Origin: Gammaproteobacteria bacterium
GTDB lineage: Bacteria; Pseudomonadota; Gammaproteobacteria; Burkholderiales; Burkholderiaceae_C
NCBI GenBank assembly: GCA_030054245.1
Contig: JASGCH010000009.1
Location: 1-15,381, forward strand
DNA length: 15,381 nucleotides
Reading direction: 5' to 3'
Shown here one piece after another: positions 1 through 7,670 of this stretch (positions are counted from its first letter, which is position 1; every line of letters begins with the position of its first letter). The position numbers were made by a program, and so were the translations under genes. The notes beneath the pieces were generated by a model. That model worked only from the letters and a program-made list of their open reading frames with translations. It did not search any database and had not been told where the DNA came from.

Positions 1-2
1 TA

Positions 3-3000
3 ACTGGTGTAGAAGCGGGTTTGTCGTGGCAATACCAAGTGGACGAAACGGGGAGTTGGATAGAGGGTCTGGGGAATATTTTCTTGGCTACTGCGGGCAC
101 TCACAGCTACTTGGTGCGCCAAATCGACCGTGCTGGCAATACCAGCGATGCGAGCTCTAGTCTTTCAGTAACTTATACTTCCTTGGCGACTTCTTTGTCG
201 TTGGCTCTCCAATCAGACACAGGCTCTAGTTCCAGTGATCACCTGACTTACCTATCGTCCGTCAACATCAGCGGTTTAAGTTCTGGTTCGTCTTCAGAAT
301 ATCAAGTGGACGGTACGGGTAACTGGACAACCCTTGCTATCGGTATTTCTAACTTTACTGCCCAAGTTGGCTTACACAGTTACCAAGTTAGGCAGACGGA
401 TGGTAAGGGGGAGATTACGGGATTAAGTGCGTTATTTAGGGTGGATCTAGATACTTTAGTGCCCATGGTGCCAGTTCTACAGTTAGCCAGCGATACCGGA
501 AGCATTGCCATTGATAGGGTTACCAAGAATCCCACTATTACCGTGACGGATTTAGAAGCCAATGCGTCGTGGCAGTACCAAGTGGATGGCACGGGAAGCT
601 GGATGATGGGAAGTGGAAGTAGCTTGTTGGCGAGTGAAGGTAGCCACGCTTATTTGGTCCGCCAAGTCGATTTTGCAGGCAATCATAGCCATCCCACTGC
701 ATTGAGTCGTATCGCGAATGGCACAGGTGGCTTTGCACTGACGGGTGCGGTGGGTGGGGGCTACAGCGGTTATAGTGTCTCGAAGGCGGGTGACATCAAC
801 GGCGATGGCTATGCGGATTTGATGGTGGGGGCACCTTACACGGGCACTAATGGAGTTGATAGTGGCACTAGTTATGTGGTGTTTGGCAAGGCTGATTGGA
901 GCGGTGTGGCAGAGTTCAATTTGCAGACCCTAGCGAATGGCGCAGATGGCTTTGCGCTGACGGGTGAAGCTGATGGGGACGAGAGTGGCACTAGTATCTC
1001 TGGGGTGGGCGACATTAATAAAGATGGCTATGCGGATTTGATAGTAGGGGCATATGGGTCGAGCCATAATGGGATTGGTAGTGGCACCAGCTATGTGGTG
1101 TTTGGCAAGGCAGATTGGAGTGGCGTGGAAACGCTAAGTTTGCAGACCATAGCAGAGGGTAAAGGTGGCTTTGCGCTGATGGGTGAGGCTGATGGGGACG
1201 GGAGCGGCAATAGTGTTTCTGGGGCGGGCGACATCAATGGCGATGGCTATGTGGATTTGATAGTGGGAGCATATGGGGCGGACAGTCATGGAGCGAATAG
1301 TGGCACCAGCTATGTGGTGTTTGGCAAGGCAGATTGGAGTGGTGTGGGAACGCTAAGTTTGCAAACCATAGCAGAGGGTACGGGTGGCTTTGCGCTGACG
1401 GGTGAGGCTGATGGGGACGGGAGCGGCTATAGTGTTTCTGGGGTGGGCGACATCAATGGCGATGGCTATGCGGATTTGATGGTGGGGGCATATGGGGCGG
1501 ATAGGAATGGAGTGAATAGTGGCACCAGCTATGTGGTGTTTGGCAAGTCGAATTGGAGTGGCGTGGGAACGCTAAGTTTGCAGACCATAGCAGAGGGTAC
1601 AGGTGGTTTTGCACTGACGGGTGAGGCTGGGTATGACTATAGCGGTTATAGTGTTTCGTCGGCTGGCGACATCAACGGCGATGGCTATGCGGATTTGATG
1701 GTAGGGGTACCTTTTGCGAACAGTAATGGATTTGATAGTGGCACCAGCTATGTGGTGTTTGGCAAGTCGAATTGGAGTGGCGTGGGAACGCTAAGTTTGC
1801 AGACCATAGCAGAGGGTACAGGTGGTTTTGCACTGACGGGTGAGGGTGGGTATGAATATAGCAGTGCTAGTATCTCAGCGGTGGGCGATATTAATAAAGA
1901 TGGCTATGCGGATGTGATAGTGGGGGCATATTCGTCGGACCATAATGGATTTGAGAGTGGCACCAGCTATGTGGTGTTTGGCAAGGCAGATTGGAGCGGG
2001 GTGTCCTCGTTGAATTTGAGTACCATTTTGAATGGCATGGGTGGCTTTGCGCTGACGGGTGATACTGATTATGACTCCAGTGGTCGGAGTGTCTCTGGGG
2101 CGGGAGACATCAACGGTGATGGTTATGCGGATTTTATGGTGGGTGCGCCTTACGCGGATAGGAATGGAAACGAGAGTGGTACCAGCTATGTGGTGTTTGG
2201 CCAAGCGAATTGGAGAGGCACTTTGACAGCGATATTAGATACCAGCGCACCGAGTGCTTTGATCTTGGTTCTAACCGATACTGGAACTGACACTACCGAT
2301 GGACTGACCAACAACTCCACCATCAGCGTCACTAGCTTAGAAACGAATGCGGTTTGGGAATACCAAGTGGATGGTACGGGGAGCTGGACGACAGGAACTG
2401 GCAGTAGTTGGTTGGCGAGTGAGGGTACGCACACTTATTTAGCCCGCCAAATTGATACCGCGGGCAATACCAGTATGAGCAGTTCGGTGTTGACGGTGAT
2501 TTTAGATACAGATGTAGCAATTCCGGATTTAACTTTCTCAGATACTGGAGCCAATACTACGGATGGCATTACCACCCATTCCACTATCAGCGTAACCGGC
2601 TTGGAAGCGAATGCGGCTTGGGAATACCAAATAGACGGTACTGGGAGCTGGATGGTGGGAACTGGGAGTACTTTTTTAGCTATTGAAGGTAGCCACAGTT
2701 ACATCGTTCACCAAACTGACTTTGCGGGTAATATTTCTGAGAATAGTTTGTCGCGTACCGTGGTGTTTTCTACATTGTCGGCACCTTCTATGAAATTAGA
2801 TAGTTCGGTGCAGACTCTAGGGTTAGATAATTCTACATGTGTAACCTCGTCTATGACTTTGATGGAGGGTGAGTCATCTTGTCTCAACACGGTTTCTGCA
2901 GAATGGGATTGGAATTTTGGTAGTACCCTAGAGCAGAGGGTGCTTACTTTAAGCGACATGGATAGCTGGGGACCTGTGGCGGGCATTGACTTTAAGACTG

Positions 3001-3317
3001 GGATCCTAGGAGGTTTGCAATGGGCGAGCCTAGTTGGAGTGGATACTGTTGGGGATGGTTTTAGCGACAATCTAGGGGTTGCCGTTGATTTAGATGCTTG
3101 GAGTGCAACATTTGAGGGTGCTACAGACAGCAAGGTACACGGCAATCAACCAAGCGGGACCAACTGCATGGATATGTCTGGGTTAGGGCATGAGGATGTT
3201 TTATATCTTGGAATGCATGGTGAAAATGGAGATAACCTAGTTGGCATATCTTCCCCATGGAATACATTGGAGATACCAAGACCCTTTATGATAAACGACT
3301 ACTTGCGTGTTTTATAA
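3..3317 (+). CDS. Giant Ig-like/FG-GAP repeat surface protein, 3' part (5' end outside window)
   Basis: The frame is open from the first bases, so the start lies upstream; the TTG at 21 falls inside a repeat and is not a real start. In order, the protein shows three Ig-like repeats (the first cut by the window edge) with the signature YQVDGTGSW...EGSHxYLVRQxDxAGN, then seven FG-GAP blades of exactly 73 residues (720-2219), then two more Ig-like repeats (about 2230-2770), then a C-terminal stretch of about 180 residues that I do not recognise. Each blade carries a DxNxDGxxD calcium-binding loop followed by an (I/M)VGA-type strand. Seven blades fit a closed integrin-alpha-type propeller. Such proteins are usually secreted adhesins or surface proteins, which is an inference here. 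The stop codon overlaps a dispersed repeat at 3316, so the C-terminus may have been altered by that repeat. Confidence 0.9.
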   Translation, partial: TGVEAGLSWQYQVDETGSWIEGLGNIFLATAGTHSYLVRQIDRAGNTSDASSSLSVTYTSLATSLSLALQSDTGSSSSDHLTYLSSVNISGLSSGSSSEYQVDGTGNWTTLAIGISNFTAQVGLHSYQVRQTDGKGEITGLSALFRVDLDTLVPMVPVLQLASDTGSIAIDRVTKNPTITVTDLEANASWQYQVDGTGSWMMGSGSSLLASEGSHAYLVRQVDFAGNHSHPTALSRIANGTGGFALTGAVGGGYSGYSVSKAGDINGDGYADLMVGAPYTGTNGVDSGTSYVVFGKADWSGVAEFNLQTLANGADGFALTGEADGDESGTSISGVGDINKDGYADLIVGAYGSSHNGIGSGTSYVVFGKADWSGVETLSLQTIAEGKGGFALMGEADGDGSGNSVSGAGDINGDGYVDLIVGAYGADSHGANSGTSYVVFGKADWSGVGTLSLQTIAEGTGGFALTGEADGDGSGYSVSGVGDINGDGYADLMVGAYGADRNGVNSGTSYVVFGKSNWSGVGTLSLQTIAEGTGGFALTGEAGYDYSGYSVSSAGDINGDGYADLMVGVPFANSNGFDSGTSYVVFGKSNWSGVGTLSLQTIAEGTGGFALTGEGGYEYSSASISAVGDINKDGYADVIVGAYSSDHNGFESGTSYVVFGKADWSGVSSLNLSTILNGMGGFALTGDTDYDSSGRSVSGAGDINGDGYADFMVGAPYADRNGNESGTSYVVFGQANWRGTLTAILDTSAPSALILVLTDTGTDTTDGLTNNSTISVTSLETNAVWEYQVDGTGSWTTGTGSSWLASEGTHTYLARQIDTAGNTSMSSSVLTVILDTDVAIPDLTFSDTGANTTDGITTHSTISVTGLEANAAWEYQIDGTGSWMVGTGSTFLAIEGSHSYIVHQTDFAGNISENSLSRTVVFSTLSAPSMKLDSSVQTLGLDNSTCVTSSMTLMEGESSCLNTVSAEWDWNFGSTLEQRVLTLSDMDSWGPVAGIDFKTGILGGLQWASLVGVDTVGDGFSDNLGVAVDLDAWSATFEGATDSKVHGNQPSGTNCMDMSGLGHEDVLYLGMHGENGDNLVGISSPWNTLEIPRPFMINDYLRVL
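720..2219 (+). repeat. Seven tandem 219-bp units encoding FG-GAP blades
   Basis: The codon for the first Asp of the DIN(G/K)DG loop falls at 792, 1011, 1230, 1449, 1668, 1887 and 2106, an exact 219-bp period. Units 3-6 are nearly identical over long stretches, especially around the LQTIAEGTGGFALTGE segment, which points to recent duplication or gene conversion. The last unit lacks its final strand before the sequence returns to the Ig-like linker ILDTSAPSA. Confidence 0.95.
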
Positions 3318-3336
3318 GACTGTTGCTAAAAGTCTT
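3316..3336. repeat. Short copy of the AAGAC...GTCTT dispersed repeat
   Basis: AAGACTGTTGC followed directly by TAAAAGTCTT forms a small dyad with 6-bp outer arms. Its first two bases are the last two bases of the TAA stop of the giant surface-protein gene. It lies just upstream of the hsdS relic. Confidence 0.6.
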
Positions 3337-3348
3337 GACATCGTTACC

Positions 3349-3987
3349 ATGAGTCATTATTTAGACAGATTATTGGATGGGGAGTTGGTGGAGTGGCGGG
3401 CGCTGGGGGAGGTACTTGTTCGAACTAAGGGCACAAAGATCACTGCGGGTCAGATGAAAGAACTTCATAAAGAGGGTGCCTCGGTGAAAATTTTCGCAGG
3501 TGGTAAAACTGTTGCGTTTGTCGATTTCCCAGATATACCTGAAAAAAATGTCAATCGCGAACCATCCATTATCGTAAAGTCTCGTGGCATTATTGAATTC
3601 GAGTATTACGACAAACCGTTTTCTCATAAAAACGAAATGTGGTCGTAGCACTCAAAAAATCACGGAATCAATATCAAGTATGGTTGTCATTTTCTAAAAT
3701 TGAATGAACTGCACTTTCAGAACATTGGCAGTAAAATGCAAATGCCTCAAATGGCAACCCCTGATACGGATAAATTTCAAATGCCCATTCCCTCTCTTAC
3801 CGAACAAGCCCGTATCGTCGCCATCCTCGATAAATTCGATATCCTCACCACCTCCATTACCGAAGGCTTGCCGCGCGAAATGGAGCTTCGCCAAAAACAA
3901 TACGAGTACGACCGCGATTTACTGCTGGGCTTTCCTAAGAAGACTTTGGCACCAGCCGATGGTGCAAAAGTCTTAGCATTGTTCTAA
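3349..3987 (+). pseudogene. hsdS: hsdS relic, half-length type I restriction specificity subunit with in-frame amber
   Basis: From ATG 3349 the frame reads MSHYLDRLLDG...VEWRALGEVL, a typical start of an HsdS target-recognition domain. It passes through SIIVKSRGIIEFEYYDKPFSHKNEMWS, meets TAG at 3646-3648 (codon 100), and continues in the same frame through NIGSKMQMPQMATP, IPSLTEQARIVAILDKFD and LPREMELRQKQYEYDRDLLL, the conserved spacer helix. Related proteins have an aromatic residue at the position of the stop, so one base change (TAC or TAT to TAG) would explain it. Only one recognition domain is present, about 200 codons against about 400 in normal HsdS. The last codons run into the hairpin at 3940-3974. 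No hsdM or hsdR is visible. A half-HsdS can dimerise in some systems, but the stop makes this one most likely dead. Confidence 0.85.
3940..3974. repeat. 35-bp palindromic dispersed repeat at the end of hsdS
   Basis: AAGACTTTGGCACCA and TGGTGCAAAAGTCTT are inverted arms of 15 bp with one mismatch around the loop GCCGA. It is the same hairpin type as 4777-4811. The hsdS reading frame runs through it and stops 11 bp beyond. No T-run follows, so it is not a standard intrinsic terminator. Confidence 0.8.
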
Positions 3988-4046
3988 ATATACAAACAAT
4001 CATTTTGTCATTGATCCCGTTAGATGGGCAGATTTTGTATTAAAAT

Positions 4047-4078
4047 GACGGTTGCGGTTCGGTCTCACTGCAACCTGA
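4047..4078. repeat. Degenerate copy of the dispersed hairpin
   Basis: GACGGTTGC at 4047-4055 and GCAACCTGA at 4070-4078 preserve the outer arm sequence of the repeat, with GGTTGC/GCAACC able to pair. The middle is unrelated. It lies in the 168-bp gap before the hydroquinone dioxygenase genes, in which I see no convincing promoter. Confidence 0.35.
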
Positions 4079-4155
4079 CTAGGTTATGCGGTTTGTCTCG
4101 GACGAGTATCCATTCGGCTGGGAGCGAAGTCTAAGCTTGGTCGTTAGGATAGTTC

Positions 4156-4731
4156 ATGGCACATAGGTCTTTTAAAATCCGTGTTTTAATGGGTCTTCAT
4201 CAAGTATTTTTACAAAATAAACTTATGTCACAAATTCTGACGCGTTTTGGGTCTTTAGAGGATTACGAAAAGGGACGGGTAGAGGCTATTTCGGATGATG
4301 TCAAACACTATGCTTTTTCCAATTGTTATGATATTGCCAAACGAGCTAAACCGTACGAGCGAGTGGTGTTTGGCATCAATCAAATCTATGTACTGGAAGT
4401 GGTGCGTGCCGAGGGGGTTTCTCCTTGGTATCATTGTGCACACGATGAGTTTGTTCTCAATATGGATAATAAGGCGGTTGAAGTGCATTTGATGGAACTA
4501 TCTTCTGGGCAAAGAATGGTTGACCCAGAAAAAAATGGAGCGGTGTTATTGCACGATGAACCTCTTGGGAAAAAGATGGGTTGGATCAAAATAGGTCGTG
4601 GTCATCAAGCGATGCTACCTAAAAATCGAGCGTATCAATTTCGGGCAGTGGAAGCTAGTGTTCTCATTATTCAAACTTGTAAGGGCGAGTTGTCGGTAGA
4701 GCGGTGGGCGGAGATTTGTCAAACGCACTAA
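4156..4731 (+). CDS. pnpC: Hydroquinone 1,2-dioxygenase, small (alpha) subunit
   Basis: This is a small cupin-like protein of the PnpC/HapC family. It partners the large subunit encoded next to it in an Fe(II) enzyme that opens hydroquinone to 4-hydroxymuconic semialdehyde in the cytoplasm. Supporting segments are LTRFGSLEDYEKG, DVKHYAFSN, YERVVFGINQIYVLEVVRAEG, WYHCAHDEF, GWIKIGRGHQAMLPKNRAYQFRA and the C-terminal KGELSVERWAEICQ. ATG 4156 has AGGA at 4146-4149 with 6-nt spacing and gives 191 residues. ATG 4225 would give 168 residues, closer to the usual family length and starting just before the conserved block, but it has no Shine-Dalgarno. The first 23 residues may therefore be an extension or not translated. 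The assignment rests on recognised sequence features and on the adjoining large subunit. Confidence 0.82.
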   Translation: MAHRSFKIRVLMGLHQVFLQNKLMSQILTRFGSLEDYEKGRVEAISDDVKHYAFSNCYDIAKRAKPYERVVFGINQIYVLEVVRAEGVSPWYHCAHDEFVLNMDNKAVEVHLMELSSGQRMVDPEKNGAVLLHDEPLGKKMGWIKIGRGHQAMLPKNRAYQFRAVEASVLIIQTCKGELSVERWAEICQTH

Positions 4732-4776
4732 AACACGGCAGTGCCTGCAAAGTCGAACAAGTATTTTACTAACTTC

Positions 4777-4811
4777 AAGACGGTTGCACCAGCCAATGGT
4801 ACAACCGTCTT
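4777..4811. repeat. 35-bp palindromic dispersed repeat between dioxygenase subunit genes
   Basis: AAGACGGTTGCACCA (4777-4791) and TGGTACAACCGTCTT (4797-4811) are inverted arms with one mismatch around GCCAA. This is the cleanest short copy of the family. It lies between genes whose products form one enzyme, so it would be transcribed as a strong hairpin between the two cistrons. There is no run of T after it. Confidence 0.85.
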
Positions 4812-4845
4812 GCTTCTAACTTATTAACCAAGCAATCGATTGAAG

Positions 4846-5832
4846 ATGAATACAACCCATACCTTACCAGATACGACGACTGGTTACACACATTTTAACT
4901 TAGGGTCTTTTGGCTTTCGCCGGGACGAGTATTTTGCACATATTACTTGGAGCACACGCAGTGGCCAGCCCATGTCGCACACCATGGATGTTCGAGCTTT
5001 TTTGGCGGCTTTGATGCGAGATGTGGCTTGGGGGTTTTTTTATGGAGGCGTTAATTTTGACGATGTCTTAGGTACGGTGAATCACTACCAATCGGTCGAT
5101 TTACAAGCTGGAGCATTTAATGCGTCTTTTAAGAAAGCAGGAGTTGATTTATTAGAAAATTTTTCCACTGCGGATATTAAGCAGGTGTTTGAGGAGATGT
5201 TGGACGATTGGACAAACACCGGCTTTGATCCGTTTGCCGCACCGCAAGAAACTGGCTTAGCGTATGGTAAAAAGCAGGGGCATAATCGTCCGGCAATCAC
5301 CAGAGCGCGCGAGTTGGCGTCGCGTTGCGTGGGTTTGGCTGGAGATTTACCTTTGCGTACGGATGAACGCGGTGCCCCAGTGAATCGGCAGTTTGCGGAT
5401 GTACCACAAGATGTTCCTGAACTTCACCCTGAACCCGGGTTTGAACAAGAAGTCCACGCTTTTAATTTGTTTGCCTTTTTGAGTCGCTCACAAGTTACTT
5501 GGAATCCGTCGTTTACCAGCGTGGTGAAATACAGTTATATGTGCCCAACCACAGAAGAACACATCTTGCCGATTTTGCACTCCAATGATAGAGTGGAGTG
5601 GTTTTTTCAAATGAGCGACAGCATCGATTGGAATTGTACGCATAAAAACACTGGGGAACCTTTGGCGCGGGTCTTGATGCGTGCGGGTGATATGGCGGCA
5701 ATGCCCGCCTATTGTCGTCATCAAGGGTTTAGTCCTAAACGCTCGATGTTATTGGTTTGGGAAAATGGTTCGCCAAAATTAGTGTACGAAATAGCTAATG
5801 GGGAGACACCAGAAGTCCCAGTACAATTTTAA
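4846..5832 (+). CDS. pnpD: Hydroquinone 1,2-dioxygenase, large (beta) subunit
   Basis: This 328-residue protein matches the roughly 38-kDa large subunit of two-component hydroquinone dioxygenases (PnpD/HapD). These carry the catalytic Fe(II) and cleave hydroquinone to 4-hydroxymuconic semialdehyde. The segment LHSNDRVEWFF holds H245, N247 and E251, an H-x-N-x3-E arrangement that matches the iron ligands I recall for PnpD (His256, Asn258, Glu262). Other conserved-looking stretches are AWGFFYGGVNFDDV, ARELASRCVGLAGD, SYMCPTTEEHILP and MRAGDMAAMPAYCRHQG. ATG 4846 is preferred over TTG 4840, two codons upstream; neither has a strong Shine-Dalgarno. It follows the small-subunit gene after 114 bp containing a hairpin repeat. 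A 221-bp repeat element starts 12 bp after its stop. Confidence 0.85.
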   Translation: MNTTHTLPDTTTGYTHFNLGSFGFRRDEYFAHITWSTRSGQPMSHTMDVRAFLAALMRDVAWGFFYGGVNFDDVLGTVNHYQSVDLQAGAFNASFKKAGVDLLENFSTADIKQVFEEMLDDWTNTGFDPFAAPQETGLAYGKKQGHNRPAITRARELASRCVGLAGDLPLRTDERGAPVNRQFADVPQDVPELHPEPGFEQEVHAFNLFAFLSRSQVTWNPSFTSVVKYSYMCPTTEEHILPILHSNDRVEWFFQMSDSIDWNCTHKNTGEPLARVLMRAGDMAAMPAYCRHQGFSPKRSMLLVWENGSPKLVYEIANGETPEVPVQF

Positions 5833-5843
5833 ACCAGAGTGAT

Positions 5844-6064
5844 AAGACGGTTGCACCATTGGCTGGTGCCGCTCGGTGAGCTGTCAATGTACAAGGCTGG
5901 AGCAGTCGCCCCTAGCTTCATTTCCGAAGGTGATCATGGTGGGCGCTCCCAGTCTCGCACATCTATATGCGAGACTGGGAGCGGAAGCGCAATGGATAGC
6001 GCAACGAACTGGGTACATACATAAGGCAGTAATTTGACAGTGTAACCGATGCTCCAACCGTCTT
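5844..6064. mobile_element. 221-bp MITE-like element with inverted ends
   Basis: It begins AAGACGGTTGCACCA and ends CCAACCGTCTT, so the outer 10 bp are perfect inverted repeats. Similarity extends inward: CTGTCAA near the left end matches TTGACAG near the right end in inverted orientation. The left part (5844 to about 5935) is nearly identical to the reverse complement of about 15053-15140. The right part (5991-6064) matches the reverse complement of 15307-15381. It looks like the short hairpin split open by an insert of about 185 bp. The centre contains a separate perfect hairpin at 5944-5983. No transposase is encoded; the small open frame across it is repeat DNA. It fills the gap between the dioxygenase and dehydrogenase genes. 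Confidence 0.7.
5944..5983. repeat. Perfect 16-bp inverted repeat
   Basis: CGCTCCCAGTCTCGCA (5944-5959) is exactly mirrored by TGCGAGACTGGGAGCG (5968-5983) around an 8-nt loop. It lies inside the 221-bp element but is absent from the related copy at 14977-15140, so it is probably a nested insertion or a variable module. No T-run follows. Confidence 0.9.
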
Positions 6065-6098
6065 GTGATGATAATAATGATTGATTTAAATCTGCACC

Positions 6099-7607
6099 AT
6101 GATAGCTAAAACACAAAAATTAGGAACCACTGACTACCAAGCGTTTTGTCAGCTGTATATTGACGGTCAGTTTGTCGATGCCGAGTCGAAGGCGACTTTG
6201 GCGAGTATCAATCCTTACGATCATTCGGTGTTGACGGAATTTGCTATGGGGGACAAAGCGGATGTGGATAAGGCCGTCCATGCCGCCCAAAAAGCTTTTC
6301 CGGCGTGGAGTGGTTTACCAGCCGCCGATAGAGGTAAAATTTTGCTCAAATTGGCAGATTTGATAGAGCAGAATGCCCAAGAGCTGGCGACTATAGAGTC
6401 GCTAGACACCGGTCATCCCTTGCGCGACTCATTGGGCATCGATGTGCCTAGAACTGCGGCTACTTTTCGCTACTTTGGGGGTATGGCTGATAAATTTCAA
6501 GGTGAACAAATTCCGGTGGAGGCGGGATTTTTAAACTTTACTTATCGAGAACCGGTTGGGGTGGTTGGCCAAGTGGTGCCGTGGAATTTCCCGCTGATGT
6601 TTACCAGTTGGAAAATGGCACCCGCTTTGGCGGCTGGCAATTGTATTGTTCTAAAGCCTTCGGAGCTTACTCCGTTGACTACTCTGAAAATTGCCCATTT
6701 GATGACGCAAGCTGGCTTACCTAAGGGAGTAGTGAATATCATCCCAGGGTATGGTCATAGCGTCGGGCAATATTTAGCCGAGCATTCCGGGGTAGCTAAA
6801 ATTGCCTTTACAGGCAGTACTGGAACTGGTCGCAAAATTGTTCAAGCAAGTGCTGGGAATTTAAAGAAAGTACAATTAGAGCTGGGTGGTAAGGGGGCGA
6901 ATATTGTGTTTGCTGATGCCAATCTTAAAGCCAGTGTCAATGGGTCAGCTTGGTCTATTTTTCATAATCAGGGACAAGCTTGTATCGCTGGGTCGCGTTT
7001 GTTGTTGCATCACACCATTGCTGATGCCTTTTTAGACGAATTTGTGAAGTTGGCAAAGAGTATTCGTTTAGGTAATCCTTTGGCGTTGACCACTGAAATG
7101 GGACCTTTGACCAGTAGTCACCACCGCGATAGGATTTTCCAGTATGTGGATATAGGCCTAGCTGAAGGTGGGAAAATTTTATACGGTGGAACTGTGCCAG
7201 AAGATCCCGAATTGTCAAAGGGATATTTTATTAAACCAACGGTTATGGAGGCGACTTCGGCGAGTCAGCGTATCGCTCAAGAAGAAATATTTGGTCCTTT
7301 TGTTACGGTGTTGAGATTTAATGACGACGAGGAAGCTCTACATATTGCCAATTCTACGGAGTACGGTTTGGGAGGTGGTTTGTGGACCAATCAATTACAA
7401 AGGGCACACAAGTTTGCCAAAGACCTGAAGTCAGGTATGGTGTGGATCAATTGTTACAAAAGGGTTAATCCAGGGTCGCCGTTTGGGGGGGTTGGTTTGT
7501 CTGGTTATGGTCGAGAAATGGGGTTTGACGCTATGCGCGAATATACCCAAGTGAAGAGCGTCTGGGTGAATGTGGATGCCCAGATTCCACCGTATTATGT
7601 GCGCTAA
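6099..7607 (+). CDS. pnpE: 4-hydroxymuconic semialdehyde dehydrogenase (aldehyde dehydrogenase family)
   Basis: This is a full-length 502-residue NAD(P)-dependent aldehyde dehydrogenase. Catalytic-site residues are in place: N163 in VPWNFPL, E261 in LELGGKG and C295 in NQGQACIAG, with the E-to-C spacing of 34 typical of the family. FTGSTGTGR is the nucleotide-binding turn, and EEIFGPF and the C-terminal SGYGREMG are also conserved. The specific substrate is inferred from position: it lies between hydroquinone dioxygenase and maleylacetate reductase, where oxidation of 4-hydroxymuconic semialdehyde to maleylacetate is needed. By sequence alone, a betaine- or hydroxymuconic-type dehydrogenase would also be possible. 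ATG 6099 has no Shine-Dalgarno. The repeat element ends 34 bp upstream. Confidence 0.88.
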   Translation: MIAKTQKLGTTDYQAFCQLYIDGQFVDAESKATLASINPYDHSVLTEFAMGDKADVDKAVHAAQKAFPAWSGLPAADRGKILLKLADLIEQNAQELATIESLDTGHPLRDSLGIDVPRTAATFRYFGGMADKFQGEQIPVEAGFLNFTYREPVGVVGQVVPWNFPLMFTSWKMAPALAAGNCIVLKPSELTPLTTLKIAHLMTQAGLPKGVVNIIPGYGHSVGQYLAEHSGVAKIAFTGSTGTGRKIVQASAGNLKKVQLELGGKGANIVFADANLKASVNGSAWSIFHNQGQACIAGSRLLLHHTIADAFLDEFVKLAKSIRLGNPLALTTEMGPLTSSHHRDRIFQYVDIGLAEGGKILYGGTVPEDPELSKGYFIKPTVMEATSASQRIAQEEIFGPFVTVLRFNDDEEALHIANSTEYGLGGGLWTNQLQRAHKFAKDLKSGMVWINCYKRVNPGSPFGGVGLSGYGREMGFDAMREYTQVKSVWVNVDAQIPPYYVR

Positions 7608-7630
7608 TCTCGAAGAGGGCGGGGGTGGGA

Positions 7631-7653
7631 TAGACTGGTTGAGCAATAGTCTT
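7631..7653. repeat. Short, degenerate copy of the dispersed repeat
   Basis: TAGACTGGTTG followed by AGCAATAGTCTT gives AGACT/AGTCT outer arms, and the reverse complement resembles the short copy at 3316-3336. It lies in the 63-bp gap between the dehydrogenase and reductase genes. Confidence 0.4.
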
Positions 7654-7670
7654 TTATCAACGAATTGTTT

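Noticed and set aside
1875..2204. Minus-strand frame within the FG-GAP repeats
   Set aside because: It is a shadow of the periodic plus-strand coding sequence; low-complexity translation and no start context.
4005..4046. Sigma-70 promoter before the hydroquinone dioxygenase genes
   Set aside because: TTGTCA and TAAAAT are present but about 30 bp apart, too far for a normal promoter.
4777..4811. Rho-independent terminator
   Set aside because: The stem is strong but no T-run follows, and it lies between two subunits of the same enzyme. The other hairpin copies also lack T-runs.
5839..6024. Small plus-strand gene after the dioxygenase
   Set aside because: It lies almost wholly inside the dispersed element. 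Its peptide resembles the tail of the frame at 15025-15321 only because both are repeat DNA; differences between the copies are not mainly synonymous.
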